Notes under the pieces: generated by a model
Database searches by the model: none
What the model was told of the DNA's origin: nothing
What the model saw: only the letters and a program-made list of their open reading frames with translations
NCBI GenBank assembly: GCA_951812775.1
Contig: OX638326.1
Location: forward strand, 1,748,335 to 1,812,334
Direction of reading: 5' to 3'
Source of the DNA: an uncultured Alphaproteobacteria bacterium
GTDB taxonomy: Bacteria; Pseudomonadota; Alphaproteobacteria; MPNO01; UBA2964
Length of the DNA stretch: 64,000 nucleotides
Shown: positions 45,364 to 54,620 of the stretch, piece after piece
Position numbering within the stretch: position 1 is the stretch's first letter
Layout of the letters: each line of letters opens with the position of its first letter
Translations under genes and position numbers: made by a program

Positions 45364-46119
45364 ATGTGTACTGTTGTTTTCCTGCGCCGTCCTGACCACC
45401 GTTGGCCCCTAATCTTAGGCGCCAACCGTGATGAAATGATGAACCGCCCGTGGCACCCCCCGGGACGTCACTGGCCAGACTGGGAAAACGTCGTTGCCGG
45501 CATCGATGAGCTGGCGGGCGGGTCGTGGCTTGGCGTCAATGATGAAGGCGTCGTCGCGGGCATTCTCAATCGCAAGGATTCACTGGGCCCTGACGACAAT
45601 CTCCGCAGCCGCGGCGAGATCGTTCTTGAAGCGCTGGATCATACAGATGCTGTCTATGCCGTCGAAGCAATTGCCGATCTTAACCCTGCAAGCTATCGCA
45701 GCTTCAATCTGTTCGTCGCTGACAACCGTGATGCCTGGTGGTTGCGCAGCATTGGTCCAGAAGCGGAAAAGGTGGAGATTTTTGAAATTCCCGACGGGGT
45801 TTCCATGCTCACGGCCTGGGACCTGAATGCAGTAGATTCTGTGCGAACGTCTTTTCATCTTCCACGCTTTACTGAAGCCGTTCAGCCCGATCCCGACAAT
45901 CAGGAATGGCAGCGTTGGGAAGAGCTGTTGGGATCGACCGAGCATGCGCCGGGAGCGGTTTCCGGTGAAGCCATGCTTATTCAGACAGATCGGGGTTTCG
46001 GCACCCTGTCGAGTAGCCTGATCGCGCTTGAGTCGCCGGAAATTTATAATGCTCGAAAAATATGGCGCTTCCTTGATCGCTCCCAGGATTCAGCGCAGTA
46101 TTTTGATGTTGAAATTTGA
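45364..46119 (+). CDS. NRDE/TANGO2 family protein
   Basis: A 251-residue protein. The start is placed at the ATG at 45364 so that the product begins MCTVVFLRRP, because NRDE proteins begin Met-Cys and expose the Cys after Met removal. The name motif is present as GANRDEM at about residues 23-29. The Ntn-like fold and the human TANGO2 homologue (heme trafficking and lipid metabolism) are known, but the bacterial function is not settled. Its N-terminal nine-residue extension in the longer reading is rejected. Confidence 0.88.
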   Translation: MCTVVFLRRPDHRWPLILGANRDEMMNRPWHPPGRHWPDWENVVAGIDELAGGSWLGVNDEGVVAGILNRKDSLGPDDNLRSRGEIVLEALDHTDAVYAVEAIADLNPASYRSFNLFVADNRDAWWLRSIGPEAEKVEIFEIPDGVSMLTAWDLNAVDSVRTSFHLPRFTEAVQPDPDNQEWQRWEELLGSTEHAPGAVSGEAMLIQTDRGFGTLSSSLIALESPEIYNARKIWRFLDRSQDSAQYFDVEI

Positions 46120-46223
46120 TCGCTGCTTGCAGCCTTATCATTGAGGTCCCAGCATTGTTGGGAATCTGCAAACTTGCTATAGCTTGCGGGCATGATGCAG
46201 CTCTCTATCGATAGGGTTTATCC

Positions 46224-46466
46224 TTGAAAATACGCGTCCATGTTACGCTCAAGAATGGTGTGCTTGACCCTCAGGGCAAGGCCATTTCCAACGCGCTCGG
46301 CTCCCTTGGATTCACAGGCATAAACGATGTCCGCCAAGGCAAATATATTGAAGTAGACGTTGCGGAAAACGATCCCGACAAGGCCCGCGCCGCCGCCGAT
46401 GAAATGTGCCGCAAATTATTGGCCAACACCGTCATTGAGGACTACCAGATAGACTTAGACGCATGA
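46224..46466 (+). CDS. purS: Phosphoribosylformylglycinamidine synthase subunit PurS
   Basis: An 80-residue protein from a TTG at 46224 ([20 protein letters not shown]). This is the small bridging subunit of FGAM synthetase in organisms with split PurL, linking PurQ and PurL. It contains the family's [13 protein letters not shown]. It overlaps purQ by four bases (ATGA), and the three genes form one operon. Intact. Confidence 0.95.
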   Translation: MKIRVHVTLKNGVLDPQGKAISNALGSLGFTGINDVRQGKYIEVDVAENDPDKARAAADEMCRKLLANTVIEDYQIDLDA

Positions 46467-47155
46467 AATCAGCCGTCATTGTGTTTCCGGGTTCAAACTG
46501 TGATCGCGACATTCAAGTCGCTCTTGCAGACAGCACCGACACACCACCGATCATGGTATGGCATGGTGACTCTGAATTACCCGACGTCGATCTGATCGCA
46601 GTTCCCGGGGGGTTCTCTTATGGCGATTATCTTCGGGCTGGGAGTATGGCGGCTAATTCCCCGATCATGCGTGAAGTTGTCGCCAAGGCGAATGCCGGAA
46701 CGCCTGTCCTTGGCATATGCAATGGCTTTCAAATTCTCTGTGAAAGCGGATTGCTGCCCGGCGCCTTGCTGCGTAATGCGGGATTAAGATTTGTGTGTCG
46801 CGATGTGTTGTTACGGGTGGAGAACACGTCAACGGCGTTTACCAAAGACTATAACGATAAGACGGTGGTTCGTATTCCGGTCGCCCATCACGATGGCAAT
46901 TATTTTGCCGATGATGCCACGCTGAAAGAGCTGGAAGATAAGGACCGTGTCGCCTTTCGCTATTGCGATCAGGCAGGCAACCCAACAGCCGAGGCCAACC
47001 CAAACGGGTCAGCCGCCAATATCGCCGGGATCATAAATGAAGCCGGTAACGTGCTCGGGATGATGCCTCACCCGGAACGGCTGGCGGATGCGGCACTCGG
47101 CGGCATCGACGGCAAGCACATGTTCGATGGTCTGGCGAAAAACCTCGCGGCATAG
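46463..47155 (+). CDS. purQ: Phosphoribosylformylglycinamidine synthase subunit PurQ
   Basis: A 230-residue class I glutamine amidotransferase. Cys86 in GICNGFQ is the nucleophile, and His with Glu in MMPHPERL completes the triad. It feeds ammonia to PurL during FGAM formation. [13 protein letters not shown] is the oxyanion region. Its start overlaps purS and its stop is 15 bases from purL. Confidence 0.96.
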   Translation: MKSAVIVFPGSNCDRDIQVALADSTDTPPIMVWHGDSELPDVDLIAVPGGFSYGDYLRAGSMAANSPIMREVVAKANAGTPVLGICNGFQILCESGLLPGALLRNAGLRFVCRDVLLRVENTSTAFTKDYNDKTVVRIPVAHHDGNYFADDATLKELEDKDRVAFRYCDQAGNPTAEANPNGSAANIAGIINEAGNVLGMMPHPERLADAALGGIDGKHMFDGLAKNLAA

Positions 47156-47170
47156 GGACGGAAACAACCA

Positions 47171-49372
47171 GTGATCGACACTGAAGCAAAAATAACCCCT
47201 GAAATTGTCGCCGAGCATGGGCTATCTGAGGAAGAGTACAGCCGCGTTCTCAATATCATGGGGCGAGAGCCTAACATGACAGAGCTCGGCATATTCTCGG
47301 TGATGTGGTCCGAGCATTGTTCCTACAAATCTTCCAAGCGCTGGCTACGCGAACTGCCCACCAAGGCCCCCTGGGTTATCCAGGGTCCCGGCGAGAACGC
47401 CGGCATCATTGATATAGGCGACGGTAAGGCCGCCATCTTCAAGATGGAAAGCCACAACCATCCATCTTTTATTGAACCTTATCAGGGCGCGGCCACTGGT
47501 GTCGGCGGCATATTGCGCGATGTCTTTACGATGGGTGCGCGGCCGATAGCCAACCTGAATGCGCTCCGCTTTGGTCAACCGGACAATGCCAAGACCCGTC
47601 ACCTTGTCTCCGGCGTGGTTGCCGGCATCGGAGGCTATGGCAATTGCGTTGGCGTGCCGACGGTCGGCGGCGAATGCGACTTCCATCCTTCTTATGACGG
47701 TAACATTCTGGTCAATGCGATGACGGTGGGGCTCGCCGAGACAGATAAAATCTTCTATTCCGCTGCCGCTGGCATTGGCAATGCGGTGGTTTATGTCGGC
47801 TCCAAAACCGGGCGCGATGGCATCCATGGCGCCACCATGGCGTCGGCGGAATTCGACGACAACTCCGAGGAGAAACGTCCCACGGTACAGGTCGGCGATC
47901 CCTTTACTGAAAAACTGCTGATCGAAGCCTGCCTCGAATTAATGGCTACGGATGCGATTGTCGCTATTCAGGATATGGGCGCTGCCGGACTGACCTCCTC
48001 TTCGGTAGAAATGTCCTCCAAAGGCGAAGTCGGTATCGAGTTGGATATGGATCAGGTCCCGGTCCGTGAAGAAGCGATGACGACCTATGAGATCATGTTG
48101 TCAGAAAGCCAGGAGCGCATGCTCATGGTTCTAAAGCCCGGTGCTGAAGACGCCGCCCGCAAGATTTTTGAAAAATGGGAGATCGATTTCGCCATTATCG
48201 GCAGAGTCACGGAAGGTGAACGGTTGGTGCTCAAAGAAAAGGGCGCCGTTGTCGCTGACATACCGGTGCCGCCACTGGTTTCCGAAGCACCGGAATATGA
48301 TCGGCCGCGTAGCACACCGCCTGCCCCGGACTCCTTGCCAGACTCAATACCGGCTCTTGGTATTCCGATAGACGATGCTTTGCTGCAATTGTTGGGCTCT
48401 CCTGATCTCTGTTCCAAGCGCTGGATTTGGGAACAATATGACCACATGGTCATGGCGGACACCACCCAACGCCCCGGTGGTGACGCCGCAGTCGTCCGTA
48501 TCCATGATACCGACAAGGGTTTAGCAATGACGTCAGACTGCACGCCGCGCTATTGCTTTGCTGACCCCGGGGAAGGTGGCAAACAAACCGTCGCCGAGGC
48601 CTGGCGGAATCTGACGGCGGTTGGGGCTCGTCCGCTGGCCGTCACCGATAATCTGAATTTCGGCAATCCGGAACGACCTGAAATCATGGCGCAGATTTCC
48701 GGTTGCGTCATGGGAATGGTGGAAGCTTGCGAAGCGCTCGACTTCCCCGTCGTTTCCGGCAATGTCTCGCTCTATAACGAAACCAATGGCAGCGCGATTT
48801 TGCCGACCCCTGTGATCGGCGGTGTCGGTGTCATTGATGATCTCTCGACGATGACAACCACGGCATTCCCTGCTGGACGCCAGGCTATCATTCTTATCGG
48901 CGACACAAAGGGCCATCTCGGCGCCTCGCTCTGGCTGCGCGAGATTGTCGAGCTTGAAGCGGGTACCCCACCGCCAGTTAACCTCGCGGTTGAGCGGCGC
49001 AATGGCGACCTTGTGAGAGCCCTCATTAACGACGGGACCATATCCGCTTGTCACGATCTTTCCGGTGGTGGATTGCTGGTGGCGCTCGCCAACATGGCGC
49101 TGGCGGGCAATACAGGCTGTGAGATTTCATTGCCGCAGGAACTCGACTCAAACTCGGCGTCCCTGTTTGGCGAAGATCAGGCGCGCTATTTACTCACCAC
49201 CAGCGAACCAGACGTGGTGCTGTCCCGCGCAAAAGCGGCAAATGTCAGTGCTGCAGCCATTGGCACAACCGGTGGGACAGCGTTGACTGTTGAGGGGCAT
49301 CCGCCTATATCCTTGGAAGCAATGCGGGATGCTCACGAAGGCTGGCTGCCGGACTATATGGCAGCTTCCTGA
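47171..49372 (+). CDS. purL: Phosphoribosylformylglycinamidine synthase subunit PurL
   Basis: A 733-residue small-type PurL (GTG start). It has the ATP-dependent AIRS/FGAM synthetase fold in two halves, with [23 protein letters not shown] near residue 95 and [11 protein letters not shown] in the second half. It forms FGAM from FGAR, ATP and ammonia. Length and domain order are complete. The downstream bolA begins within about 35 bases. Confidence 0.96.
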   Translation: MIDTEAKITPEIVAEHGLSEEEYSRVLNIMGREPNMTELGIFSVMWSEHCSYKSSKRWLRELPTKAPWVIQGPGENAGIIDIGDGKAAIFKMESHNHPSFIEPYQGAATGVGGILRDVFTMGARPIANLNALRFGQPDNAKTRHLVSGVVAGIGGYGNCVGVPTVGGECDFHPSYDGNILVNAMTVGLAETDKIFYSAAAGIGNAVVYVGSKTGRDGIHGATMASAEFDDNSEEKRPTVQVGDPFTEKLLIEACLELMATDAIVAIQDMGAAGLTSSSVEMSSKGEVGIELDMDQVPVREEAMTTYEIMLSESQERMLMVLKPGAEDAARKIFEKWEIDFAIIGRVTEGERLVLKEKGAVVADIPVPPLVSEAPEYDRPRSTPPAPDSLPDSIPALGIPIDDALLQLLGSPDLCSKRWIWEQYDHMVMADTTQRPGGDAAVVRIHDTDKGLAMTSDCTPRYCFADPGEGGKQTVAEAWRNLTAVGARPLAVTDNLNFGNPERPEIMAQISGCVMGMVEACEALDFPVVSGNVSLYNETNGSAILPTPVIGGVGVIDDLSTMTTTAFPAGRQAIILIGDTKGHLGASLWLREIVELEAGTPPPVNLAVERRNGDLVRALINDGTISACHDLSGGGLLVALANMALAGNTGCEISLPQELDSNSASLFGEDQARYLLTTSEPDVVLSRAKAANVSAAAIGTTGGTALTVEGHPPISLEAMRDAHEGWLPDYMAAS

Positions 49373-49406
49373 CCAGGAATTAGCTTCCCAGATAGAGGAC
49401 GACACC

Positions 49407-49643
49407 ATGCCTATGGACCCCGGCGAAATTGAGCGCATGATCAAGGAAGCGCTGCCTGACGCAGAAGTAAAACTGGAAGACCTCGTCGGTGATGGCGATC
49501 ACTGGTCGGCGACGGTTGTTTCTTCCGCCTTTGCCGGCAAAACCCGGGTTCAGCAACATCAACTGATTTACGCCGCCTTGCAGGGTCGGGTTGGGGGCGA
49601 ACTACACGCCCTGGCGCTACAGACCTCTGCGCCGCAGACCTAA
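49407..49643 (+). CDS. BolA-family protein
   Basis: A 78-residue protein starting at 49407 after AGAGGACG. It has [16 protein letters not shown] and the H-x-x-V/I-Y signature region ([23 protein letters not shown]), characteristic of BolA2-like proteins that bind a [2Fe-2S] cluster with monothiol glutaredoxin. Its partner grxD follows after 47 bases, the standard alphaproteobacterial pair. Confidence 0.94.
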   Translation: MPMDPGEIERMIKEALPDAEVKLEDLVGDGDHWSATVVSSAFAGKTRVQQHQLIYAALQGRVGGELHALALQTSAPQT

Positions 49644-49690
49644 CCATTTATTCCCTTCGCCACGCAGGCGAGCAACAACAGGTTTCTACG

Positions 49691-50038
49691 ATGAGTGACA
49701 ATCCAACATTTGACCGTATCAAACAGAACGTTTCAGACGACGACGTCGTGTTGTTTATGAAAGGGACACCAGTCTTTCCGCAGTGCGGCTTTTCTTCCGC
49801 TGTGGTCCAGGTCCTGACCTATATGGGTGTGCAATTCAAAGGCATCGATGTTCTCTCTGACCCCGAATTGCGAGAAGGCATCAAGTCTTACAGCAACTGG
49901 CCGACCATTCCGCAGCTTTACGTCAAAGGCGAGTTCGTTGGCGGCTGCGATATCATTCGCGAAATGTTTGAAAGTGGTGAGTTGATCGAGTTCATGAATA
50001 CCAACGGGATCGACGTTAATTTGCAAACGGCGGAATAA
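49691..50038 (+). CDS. grxD: Monothiol glutaredoxin, Grx4 type
   Basis: A 115-residue CGFS-type glutaredoxin with the active-site C32-G-F-S loop ([10 protein letters not shown]), the cis-Pro [19 protein letters not shown], and the glutathione-binding residues of the family. It holds a bridged [2Fe-2S] cluster with BolA and delivers clusters to apo-proteins. Intact, and in the expected position before rpsD in this class, with two VOC genes in between. Confidence 0.96.
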   Translation: MSDNPTFDRIKQNVSDDDVVLFMKGTPVFPQCGFSSAVVQVLTYMGVQFKGIDVLSDPELREGIKSYSNWPTIPQLYVKGEFVGGCDIIREMFESGELIEFMNTNGIDVNLQTAE

Positions 50039-50083
50039 GCCGGGCAAGACGCCGACCTGATAAACAAAACCTGGGAGGGTTCG

Positions 50084-50485
50084 ATGGCATTGGTCCAGAC
50101 AAAAGGGCTGGCGCATTTTACGATTCCGGTAACCGATACCGAGCGTAGCCAGAAATTCTATGAAGATGTGCTTGGCATGAAGCCGATACAGGTCAATCAC
50201 AAGCGCGGCATGGTGTTTATGGATTCAGGCGGCGATTGCGTCATCCTGACTAAAACCCAGCATCCGATTAATCAGGCCGGAGAGCAGGATATTCACCATG
50301 CCTGGGTTGTCGAACATGATGACTATGAAGCGGCGGTAAAAGAGCTGCAGGATCGCGACGATATTAATTTCCATTTCGAGGAAGACCGTCATGGCGGTGC
50401 CGTAAACGGGCCGCGCGCCTATTTCGAAGACCCCGATGGCAATGTCCTCGAGATCATCGATCTGACCAGCTATAAAGGTGACTGA
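50084..50485 (+). CDS. VOC family (glyoxalase/extradiol-type) protein, first copy
   Basis: A 133-residue single-domain vicinal-oxygen-chelate protein with GGGAGG before the ATG. The likely metal ligands are His11 (LAHFTIPV), His72 (DIHHAWVV) and Glu123 (GNVLEIIDL). Overlaps the second copy by one base (TGATG), so they are co-translated. Substrate unknown; two copies side by side could form a functional four-module dimer. Confidence 0.88.
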   Translation: MALVQTKGLAHFTIPVTDTERSQKFYEDVLGMKPIQVNHKRGMVFMDSGGDCVILTKTQHPINQAGEQDIHHAWVVEHDDYEAAVKELQDRDDINFHFEEDRHGGAVNGPRAYFEDPDGNVLEIIDLTSYKGD

Positions 50486-50900
50486 TGGCTGCCCCGGATC
50501 TGCAAGGGCTCGCCCATTTCAGCATCCCGGTCAGCGATGTCGCCGCCAGCAAAGACTTCTACGAAAATATCGTTGGCTGCCGACACCTGTTCACAACACC
50601 GCCGGGGACGATGTCATTCCTCGATGCAGGTGGCATGTGCATCATCCTGTGCCAGCATGAGGCGCCGATAAACCCGGTGCTCGATGATCATAACGGCGTG
50701 CATCATTCCTTCATGCTGAAGTCAGAGGACTTTGACGCGGCGCTGGAAAATCTGCGGGAAAACGATGTCGAAATATTCTTTGAAGAAGACCGCCGGGGCG
50801 GCGTCGTAAACGGCCCGCGCTGCTACTTTCGCGATCCTGACGGCACCGTGCTGGAATATATTGATCTGATCTCACCAGCTATTCGGGCGCGGAAGCGTAA
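50485..50900 (+). pseudogene. VOC family protein, second copy, C-terminus shifted by 5-bp tandem duplication
   Basis: A paralogue of the upstream VOC gene with the same ligands (His11, HHSFML His, Glu before the terminal strand). The last strand ends EYIDL, and GATCT is then duplicated (50863-50872). In the shifted frame the ORF runs on to 51048 through 50 unrelated residues and through the rpsD terminator. Removing one GATCT gives the ending IDLTSYSGAEA and stop at 50900. This closely parallels IDLTSYKGD in the first copy. The restored length is 136 residues. The core fold is intact, so function may survive. Confidence 0.85.
50863..50872. repeat. 5-bp tandem duplication, frameshifting
   Basis: GATCT occurs at 50863-50867 and 50868-50872. 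It shifts the second VOC frame just before its expected C-terminus. The restored frame matches the paralogue's ending, which is strong evidence that one copy is extra. Confidence 0.85.
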
Positions 50901-51007
50901 GACCACTCAACTCGGCGTCAGAAACACGACGGGGATCACCCGCACATTACCGATGCGTTTTTCAAATTCGTCCAGATCGAACAAAATAACGAACAGGTTC
51001 GGACAAC

Positions 51008-51030
51008 AAAAAAGCCCGGAAAATCCGGGC
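51008..51030 (-). terminator. Intrinsic terminator of rpsD
   Basis: On the minus strand, GCCCGGA pairs with TCCGGGC around the loop TTT (51014-51020 with 51024-51030), followed by a run of six T (51013-51008). This is a textbook rho-independent terminator 29 bases after the rpsD stop. On the plus strand it has only a weak T-run, so it mainly serves rpsD. Confidence 0.9.
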
Positions 51031-51058
51031 TTCTTCGTATATTTCTGAGAGTCGTCGC

Positions 51059-51676
51059 TTAGCGCGAATAATACTCAATGACGAGGTTCGGTTCCATCTG
51101 CACCGGATAGGGTACATCGGCCAGCAACGGTGTCCGGGTGAACGTTCCCTTCATGTTGCGGTGATCGACCTCGATATAATCGGGGATTTCGCGTTCCGGG
51201 CTTTCAACAGCTTCCAGCACCATCGGAATCTCGCGGGATTTCTCTTTTACTTCGATCACGTCGCCTTCATTGACGCGATAGGACGGGATATTGACCTTCT
51301 GGCCGTTGACCCGGACGTGACCGTGATTGATGAACTGACGCGCCGAGAAGACGGTCGGTACGAACTTCATACGATAAACCACAGCATCAAGCCGGCGTTC
51401 CAGCAATCCGATGAGGTTTTCCGAGGTGTCGCCTTTGCGACGCTCTGCCTCGATATAGGTACGGCGAAACTGTTTCTCGGTGATATTGCCGTAATAGCCT
51501 TTCAACTGCTGCTTGGCATTCAGCTGCGTTCCGAAATCCGATGCTTTACGGCGACGGGCCTGGCCATGCTCACCAGGGCGGTATTCGCGCTTGTTGAAAG
51601 GAGATTTGGGTCGGCCCCAGAGGTTACACATCAGGCGCCGGTTAATTTTGTACTTCGCTTGGACTCGCTTGCTCAT
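51059..51676 (-). CDS. rpsD: 30S ribosomal protein S4
   Basis: A 205-residue S4 protein. The N-terminus [24 protein letters not shown] and the S4 RNA-binding domain ([14 protein letters not shown], then [18 protein letters not shown]) are complete. It initiates 30S assembly. Transcribed from a strong promoter about 140 bases upstream (51814-51841). It ends before its terminator at 51030-51008. Confidence 0.98.
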   Translation of the reverse strand: MSKRVQAKYKINRRLMCNLWGRPKSPFNKREYRPGEHGQARRRKASDFGTQLNAKQQLKGYYGNITEKQFRRTYIEAERRKGDTSENLIGLLERRLDAVVYRMKFVPTVFSARQFINHGHVRVNGQKVNIPSYRVNEGDVIEVKEKSREIPMVLEAVESPEREIPDYIEVDHRNMKGTFTRTPLLADVPYPVQMEPNLVIEYYSR

Positions 51677-51813
51677 GTTTCACATATCCTTGTTATGCCG
51701 CATTTTTACGGCTTTTGTCCCGATAGTCCGACCCGGTTTTCCGGCGGCGTGGCAAGGGATTAACGCGGGTACAAACCGCTCCTCCTCACCCACATTCTCG
51801 GGAATGGCGGGGA

Positions 51814-51841
51814 ATATAGGGATTTACCTCACAATGTCAAA
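51814..51841 (-). promoter_or_regulatory. Sigma-70-type promoter of rpsD
   Basis: Reverse complement shows TTGACA (51841-51836), a 16-base spacer and TATATT (51819-51814). Transcription would start near 51807, leaving a leader of about 130 bases before the rpsD ATG at 51676. No L4- or S4-type regulatory RNA fold was identified in it. Confidence 0.6.
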
Positions 51842-51879
51842 GGGAATAACGCCTACAGTAACAAAGGTTCTAAATACAG

Positions 51880-52272
51880 CTAACTGTCTTTGGCAAAGGT
51901 AAACAATCCAGCGACAACAGTTGCGACCAAGCCGATAGCGCTCACCGCAGTACTTCCGACTAAAGCAAATAAAACATCTTCAGAAAGTCTGAAGCCACAT
52001 ACTTTAAACCCTGCCAATAATAAAACGAAAGCCACAAAAACGGAATAAAATATCAAATAGCGAAAAACATTTTTTGCGTAGTTTCCACGTAATACCCTAT
52101 TCGCTCTTCGATCACGATTTCGCTGCCGAATAGTATCCGTTTCTACTTTGTATCTTCGCCCTTCAAGCGTATCCTCTTCCAGAATATCATATTTGTCTGG
52201 GTCAGCCTTTTTATCAGCCTTAGCTGCGCCAGAACTAATACTTCTCAAAGGGGTTTCTTGATTAGGCGGCAT
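51880..52272 (-). CDS. Two-helix membrane protein coupled to the Panacea gene (putative toxin)
   Basis: A 130-residue protein with a charged, Lys/Arg/Asp-rich N-terminal half (about 65 residues) and two membrane helices, FRYLIFYSVFVAFVLLLAG and VLFALVGSTAVSAIGLVATV, with a short tail. It overlaps the Panacea-domain gene by 11 bases (52262-52272). No known domain recognised. Such small membrane proteins encoded with Panacea antitoxins can be toxins that depolarise the membrane, but this one is unproven; a structural partner is also possible. AT-rich relative to rpsD. Confidence 0.7.
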   Translation of the reverse strand: MPPNQETPLRSISSGAAKADKKADPDKYDILEEDTLEGRRYKVETDTIRQRNRDRRANRVLRGNYAKNVFRYLIFYSVFVAFVLLLAGFKVCGFRLSEDVLFALVGSTAVSAIGLVATVVAGLFTFAKDS

Positions 52273-52756
52273 TTGCTAAGTTTCGAAAATAGGCTTGGAT
52301 ATCTTGATTTTTTAACGGCTGGTTTTGCGCGGTTTCATAAGCTGCCTTCCAAGGTGATTCAGGCTCATGCGTCAAAGCCGAAAGCTTGAAGGCCGGGTAT
52401 TTTCCATAAACTTGCCAAACTTCGTCCAAAACATCTTTTTCTTCTTTATTCAACTCTACAATTGCATCCCCATCATCATCCACCTCAAACGGAGTATCTT
52501 CACCCCACTTGATTAACTTTGTAATCTCTTTACGTCGATAATGATTGAGTGCATCAAACAACCTCCTGACAACGGGCCCATATGCCCAAGCTTCAAATGT
52601 GTCACTTACAAGAGGTTGATCATTAACAGCAAGATTCCAACCGTGAGCTAAATAAACTAGTTTTTGCAACTGCATTTGCGTCAAATAACGTGCTGGTGTT
52701 TCTTCGACGCCCCTCTGAATAAACTCGTTCGCAATTGCTAATGATGAATGTGCCAT
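52262..52756 (-). CDS. Panacea (DUF4065/SocA-like) domain protein, putative antitoxin
   Basis: A 164-residue protein with MQLQKLVYLAHGW (residues 27-39), FEAWAYGPVVRRLFDAL and a closing region at DEVWQVYGKYPAFKLSALTHEPESPW, the landmarks of the DUF4065/Panacea family. GGAGGCG precedes the ATG. Panacea domains neutralise diverse toxins encoded next to them, and SocA in Caulobacter is a proteolytic adaptor. The downstream membrane-protein gene overlaps by 11 bases, as is usual for toxin-antitoxin pairs. Confidence 0.82.
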   Translation of the reverse strand: MAHSSLAIANEFIQRGVEETPARYLTQMQLQKLVYLAHGWNLAVNDQPLVSDTFEAWAYGPVVRRLFDALNHYRRKEITKLIKWGEDTPFEVDDDGDAIVELNKEEKDVLDEVWQVYGKYPAFKLSALTHEPESPWKAAYETAQNQPLKNQDIQAYFRNLANAA

Positions 52757-52873
52757 TTTAGCGCCTCCAATATGAAGAGCATTAGATATAGGGCTAATTA
52801 TATCATTGAATAGTAATTATTGGAATTTGATTGATACAGACGATTCCCCTAGGCAAGGGGAAGAACGTCGGTA

Positions 52874-54514
52874 CTAAGCCGCTTCTTCCACGGTTTCTTC
52901 CCGTGGCAGGGCGTCCCGGCCCCGGATCATGTCTGACACCTTGTCCGCCATCATGATCACGCAGGCATTGGTGTGGGCAGAAACCAGATCAGGCATCGCT
53001 GAGGCATCGACGACCCGCAACCCTTCAACACCATTCACGCGGCATTGCGGATCAAGCACCGTTTCCGGCCCCTGCCCCATTGGGCAGGTACAGGTCGGAT
53101 GTTCGACGGTGATCAGTGTATTGCGGATATAGTCGTCAATCTCGTCATCGGTTTTGACATGAGCACCGGGGTCGGTCTCTTCGCCCCGGAAGGGGTCCAT
53201 CGGCGTCTGGTTGGCCACGTCGCGCCCGATCTTGAACCCTTCCCGTAAGGTCGGCAGGTCATTTGGCGCCGAAAAGAAATTAAAGAAGATACGGACATGA
53301 TCCGCCGGATCTTTCGAGCGCAACAGCACCTCACCCCGGCTATCAGGGTGCAGCAGTGCCGGTTTAATTCCAAACCCGTCTTCATAGGGTTTCTGGAAAC
53401 CCGGCACCCAGGTATCGGCATGATCGGGGATGCCCCGGAACATAAACTCGATATCCGGTACCGCCAGTTCGGGCCGGGTTTTGATAAAGGCATGCATGCC
53501 ACCAGGAACAACACTGCCGGTTCCTGAGCCAAACAAATAGGACTGCGCCATGCCAACGGCAGCCTTGTCCAGCCGCATATCATCGCGAAACTTGCTGGTG
53601 TTGGTCGGGCGCGTGAAATTGATGGAGACCGTCTGGTGATCCTGCAGGTTTTTGCCGACCGGCAGATCGACAATTGTTTCAATACCCATATCTTTCAAAT
53701 GTTCGGCGGGACCGATACCCGACAACATCAACACCTGCGGCGAGTTAAACACGCCGCCAGACAGGATGACCTCACGGTCCGCCTCAGCGCGAGCCGTCTT
53801 GCCGCCCTTGATGTACTCGATGCCAACCGCCTTTGTTCCCTCCATGATGACCCGGCTGGTCAGCGCCTTGGTAATCACCGTGAGGTTGGGACGGCTCATG
53901 ACCGGTTTGAGGAAGGCAACCGCAGAGGAACAACGCCTGCCGTTCTTGATGGTATATTGACTGCGGCCAAACCCTTCCTGCTGCGGGCCGTTATAATCGT
54001 CGGTTACCGGCAGCCCGGCAGCTCTAGCCGCTTCAATCCAGGCTGGAAAGAGCGGGTCTTCCGTTCGGGCCCAACTGGTGCCAAGTGGTCCGTCCCCGCC
54101 CCGGCCTTCATCACCACCCTCTTCCCACCCTTCACAGCGTTTGAAGTAAGGCAGGCAATCAGCATGCGTCCAGCCAATTGCACCCTTTTGCGCCCAGCGA
54201 TCAAAATCGCCGGGATTGCCACGCGTATAGGCCATGACGTTGATTGAGCTAGAGCCGCCCAGCACCTTGCCACGCTTGACCTGCAATACCCGGTTATTGA
54301 GGTTGGGCTCCGGCTCGGAAACATATTTCCAGTCATGCAGCCGATGCTCGTAGATCTTGCCCATGCCAATCGGGATATGGATCAGCGGATCAAAATCGCG
54401 CCCGCCCGCTTCCAACAGCAGCACAGTCGCATCGGCGTCTTCGCTCAACCGGTTAGCCAGCACGCAGCCCGCTGAGCCCGCCCCAACAATGATGTAATCA
54501 TATCCCTGTGCCAT
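52874..54514 (-). CDS. GMC family oxidoreductase (choline/alcohol dehydrogenase-like)
   Basis: A 546-residue FAD enzyme. The N-terminal FAD motif YIIVGAGSAGCVLANRLSE begins at residue 6; GMC signature 1 is GKVLGGSSSINVMAY and signature 2 is GGVFNSPQVLMLSGIG. The catalytic His is in HPTCTCPMG (the family usually has HPxGTCxMG), with Asn in TNACVIMMADK. It oxidises alcohols such as choline or polyethylene glycol-type alcohols. It is the first gene of the second catabolic region. Confidence 0.93.
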   Translation of the reverse strand: MAQGYDYIIVGAGSAGCVLANRLSEDADATVLLLEAGGRDFDPLIHIPIGMGKIYEHRLHDWKYVSEPEPNLNNRVLQVKRGKVLGGSSSINVMAYTRGNPGDFDRWAQKGAIGWTHADCLPYFKRCEGWEEGGDEGRGGDGPLGTSWARTEDPLFPAWIEAARAAGLPVTDDYNGPQQEGFGRSQYTIKNGRRCSSAVAFLKPVMSRPNLTVITKALTSRVIMEGTKAVGIEYIKGGKTARAEADREVILSGGVFNSPQVLMLSGIGPAEHLKDMGIETIVDLPVGKNLQDHQTVSINFTRPTNTSKFRDDMRLDKAAVGMAQSYLFGSGTGSVVPGGMHAFIKTRPELAVPDIEFMFRGIPDHADTWVPGFQKPYEDGFGIKPALLHPDSRGEVLLRSKDPADHVRIFFNFFSAPNDLPTLREGFKIGRDVANQTPMDPFRGEETDPGAHVKTDDEIDDYIRNTLITVEHPTCTCPMGQGPETVLDPQCRVNGVEGLRVVDASAMPDLVSAHTNACVIMMADKVSDMIRGRDALPREETVEEAA

Positions 54515-54620
54515 TTTCTTTTTCCTTACCTTGAATTTAGCGAGCAGTTTAATCCGGCTTAGGCCCGAGAGAAACCATCAGAACGGACCCTGGATCAGGT
54601 CTGGGGTTCGATTTCTTCCA

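Noticed and set aside
50901..51048. C-terminal extension of the second VOC protein
   Set aside because: It arises from a GATCT duplication and passes through the rpsD terminator; the alternative frame matches the paralogue.
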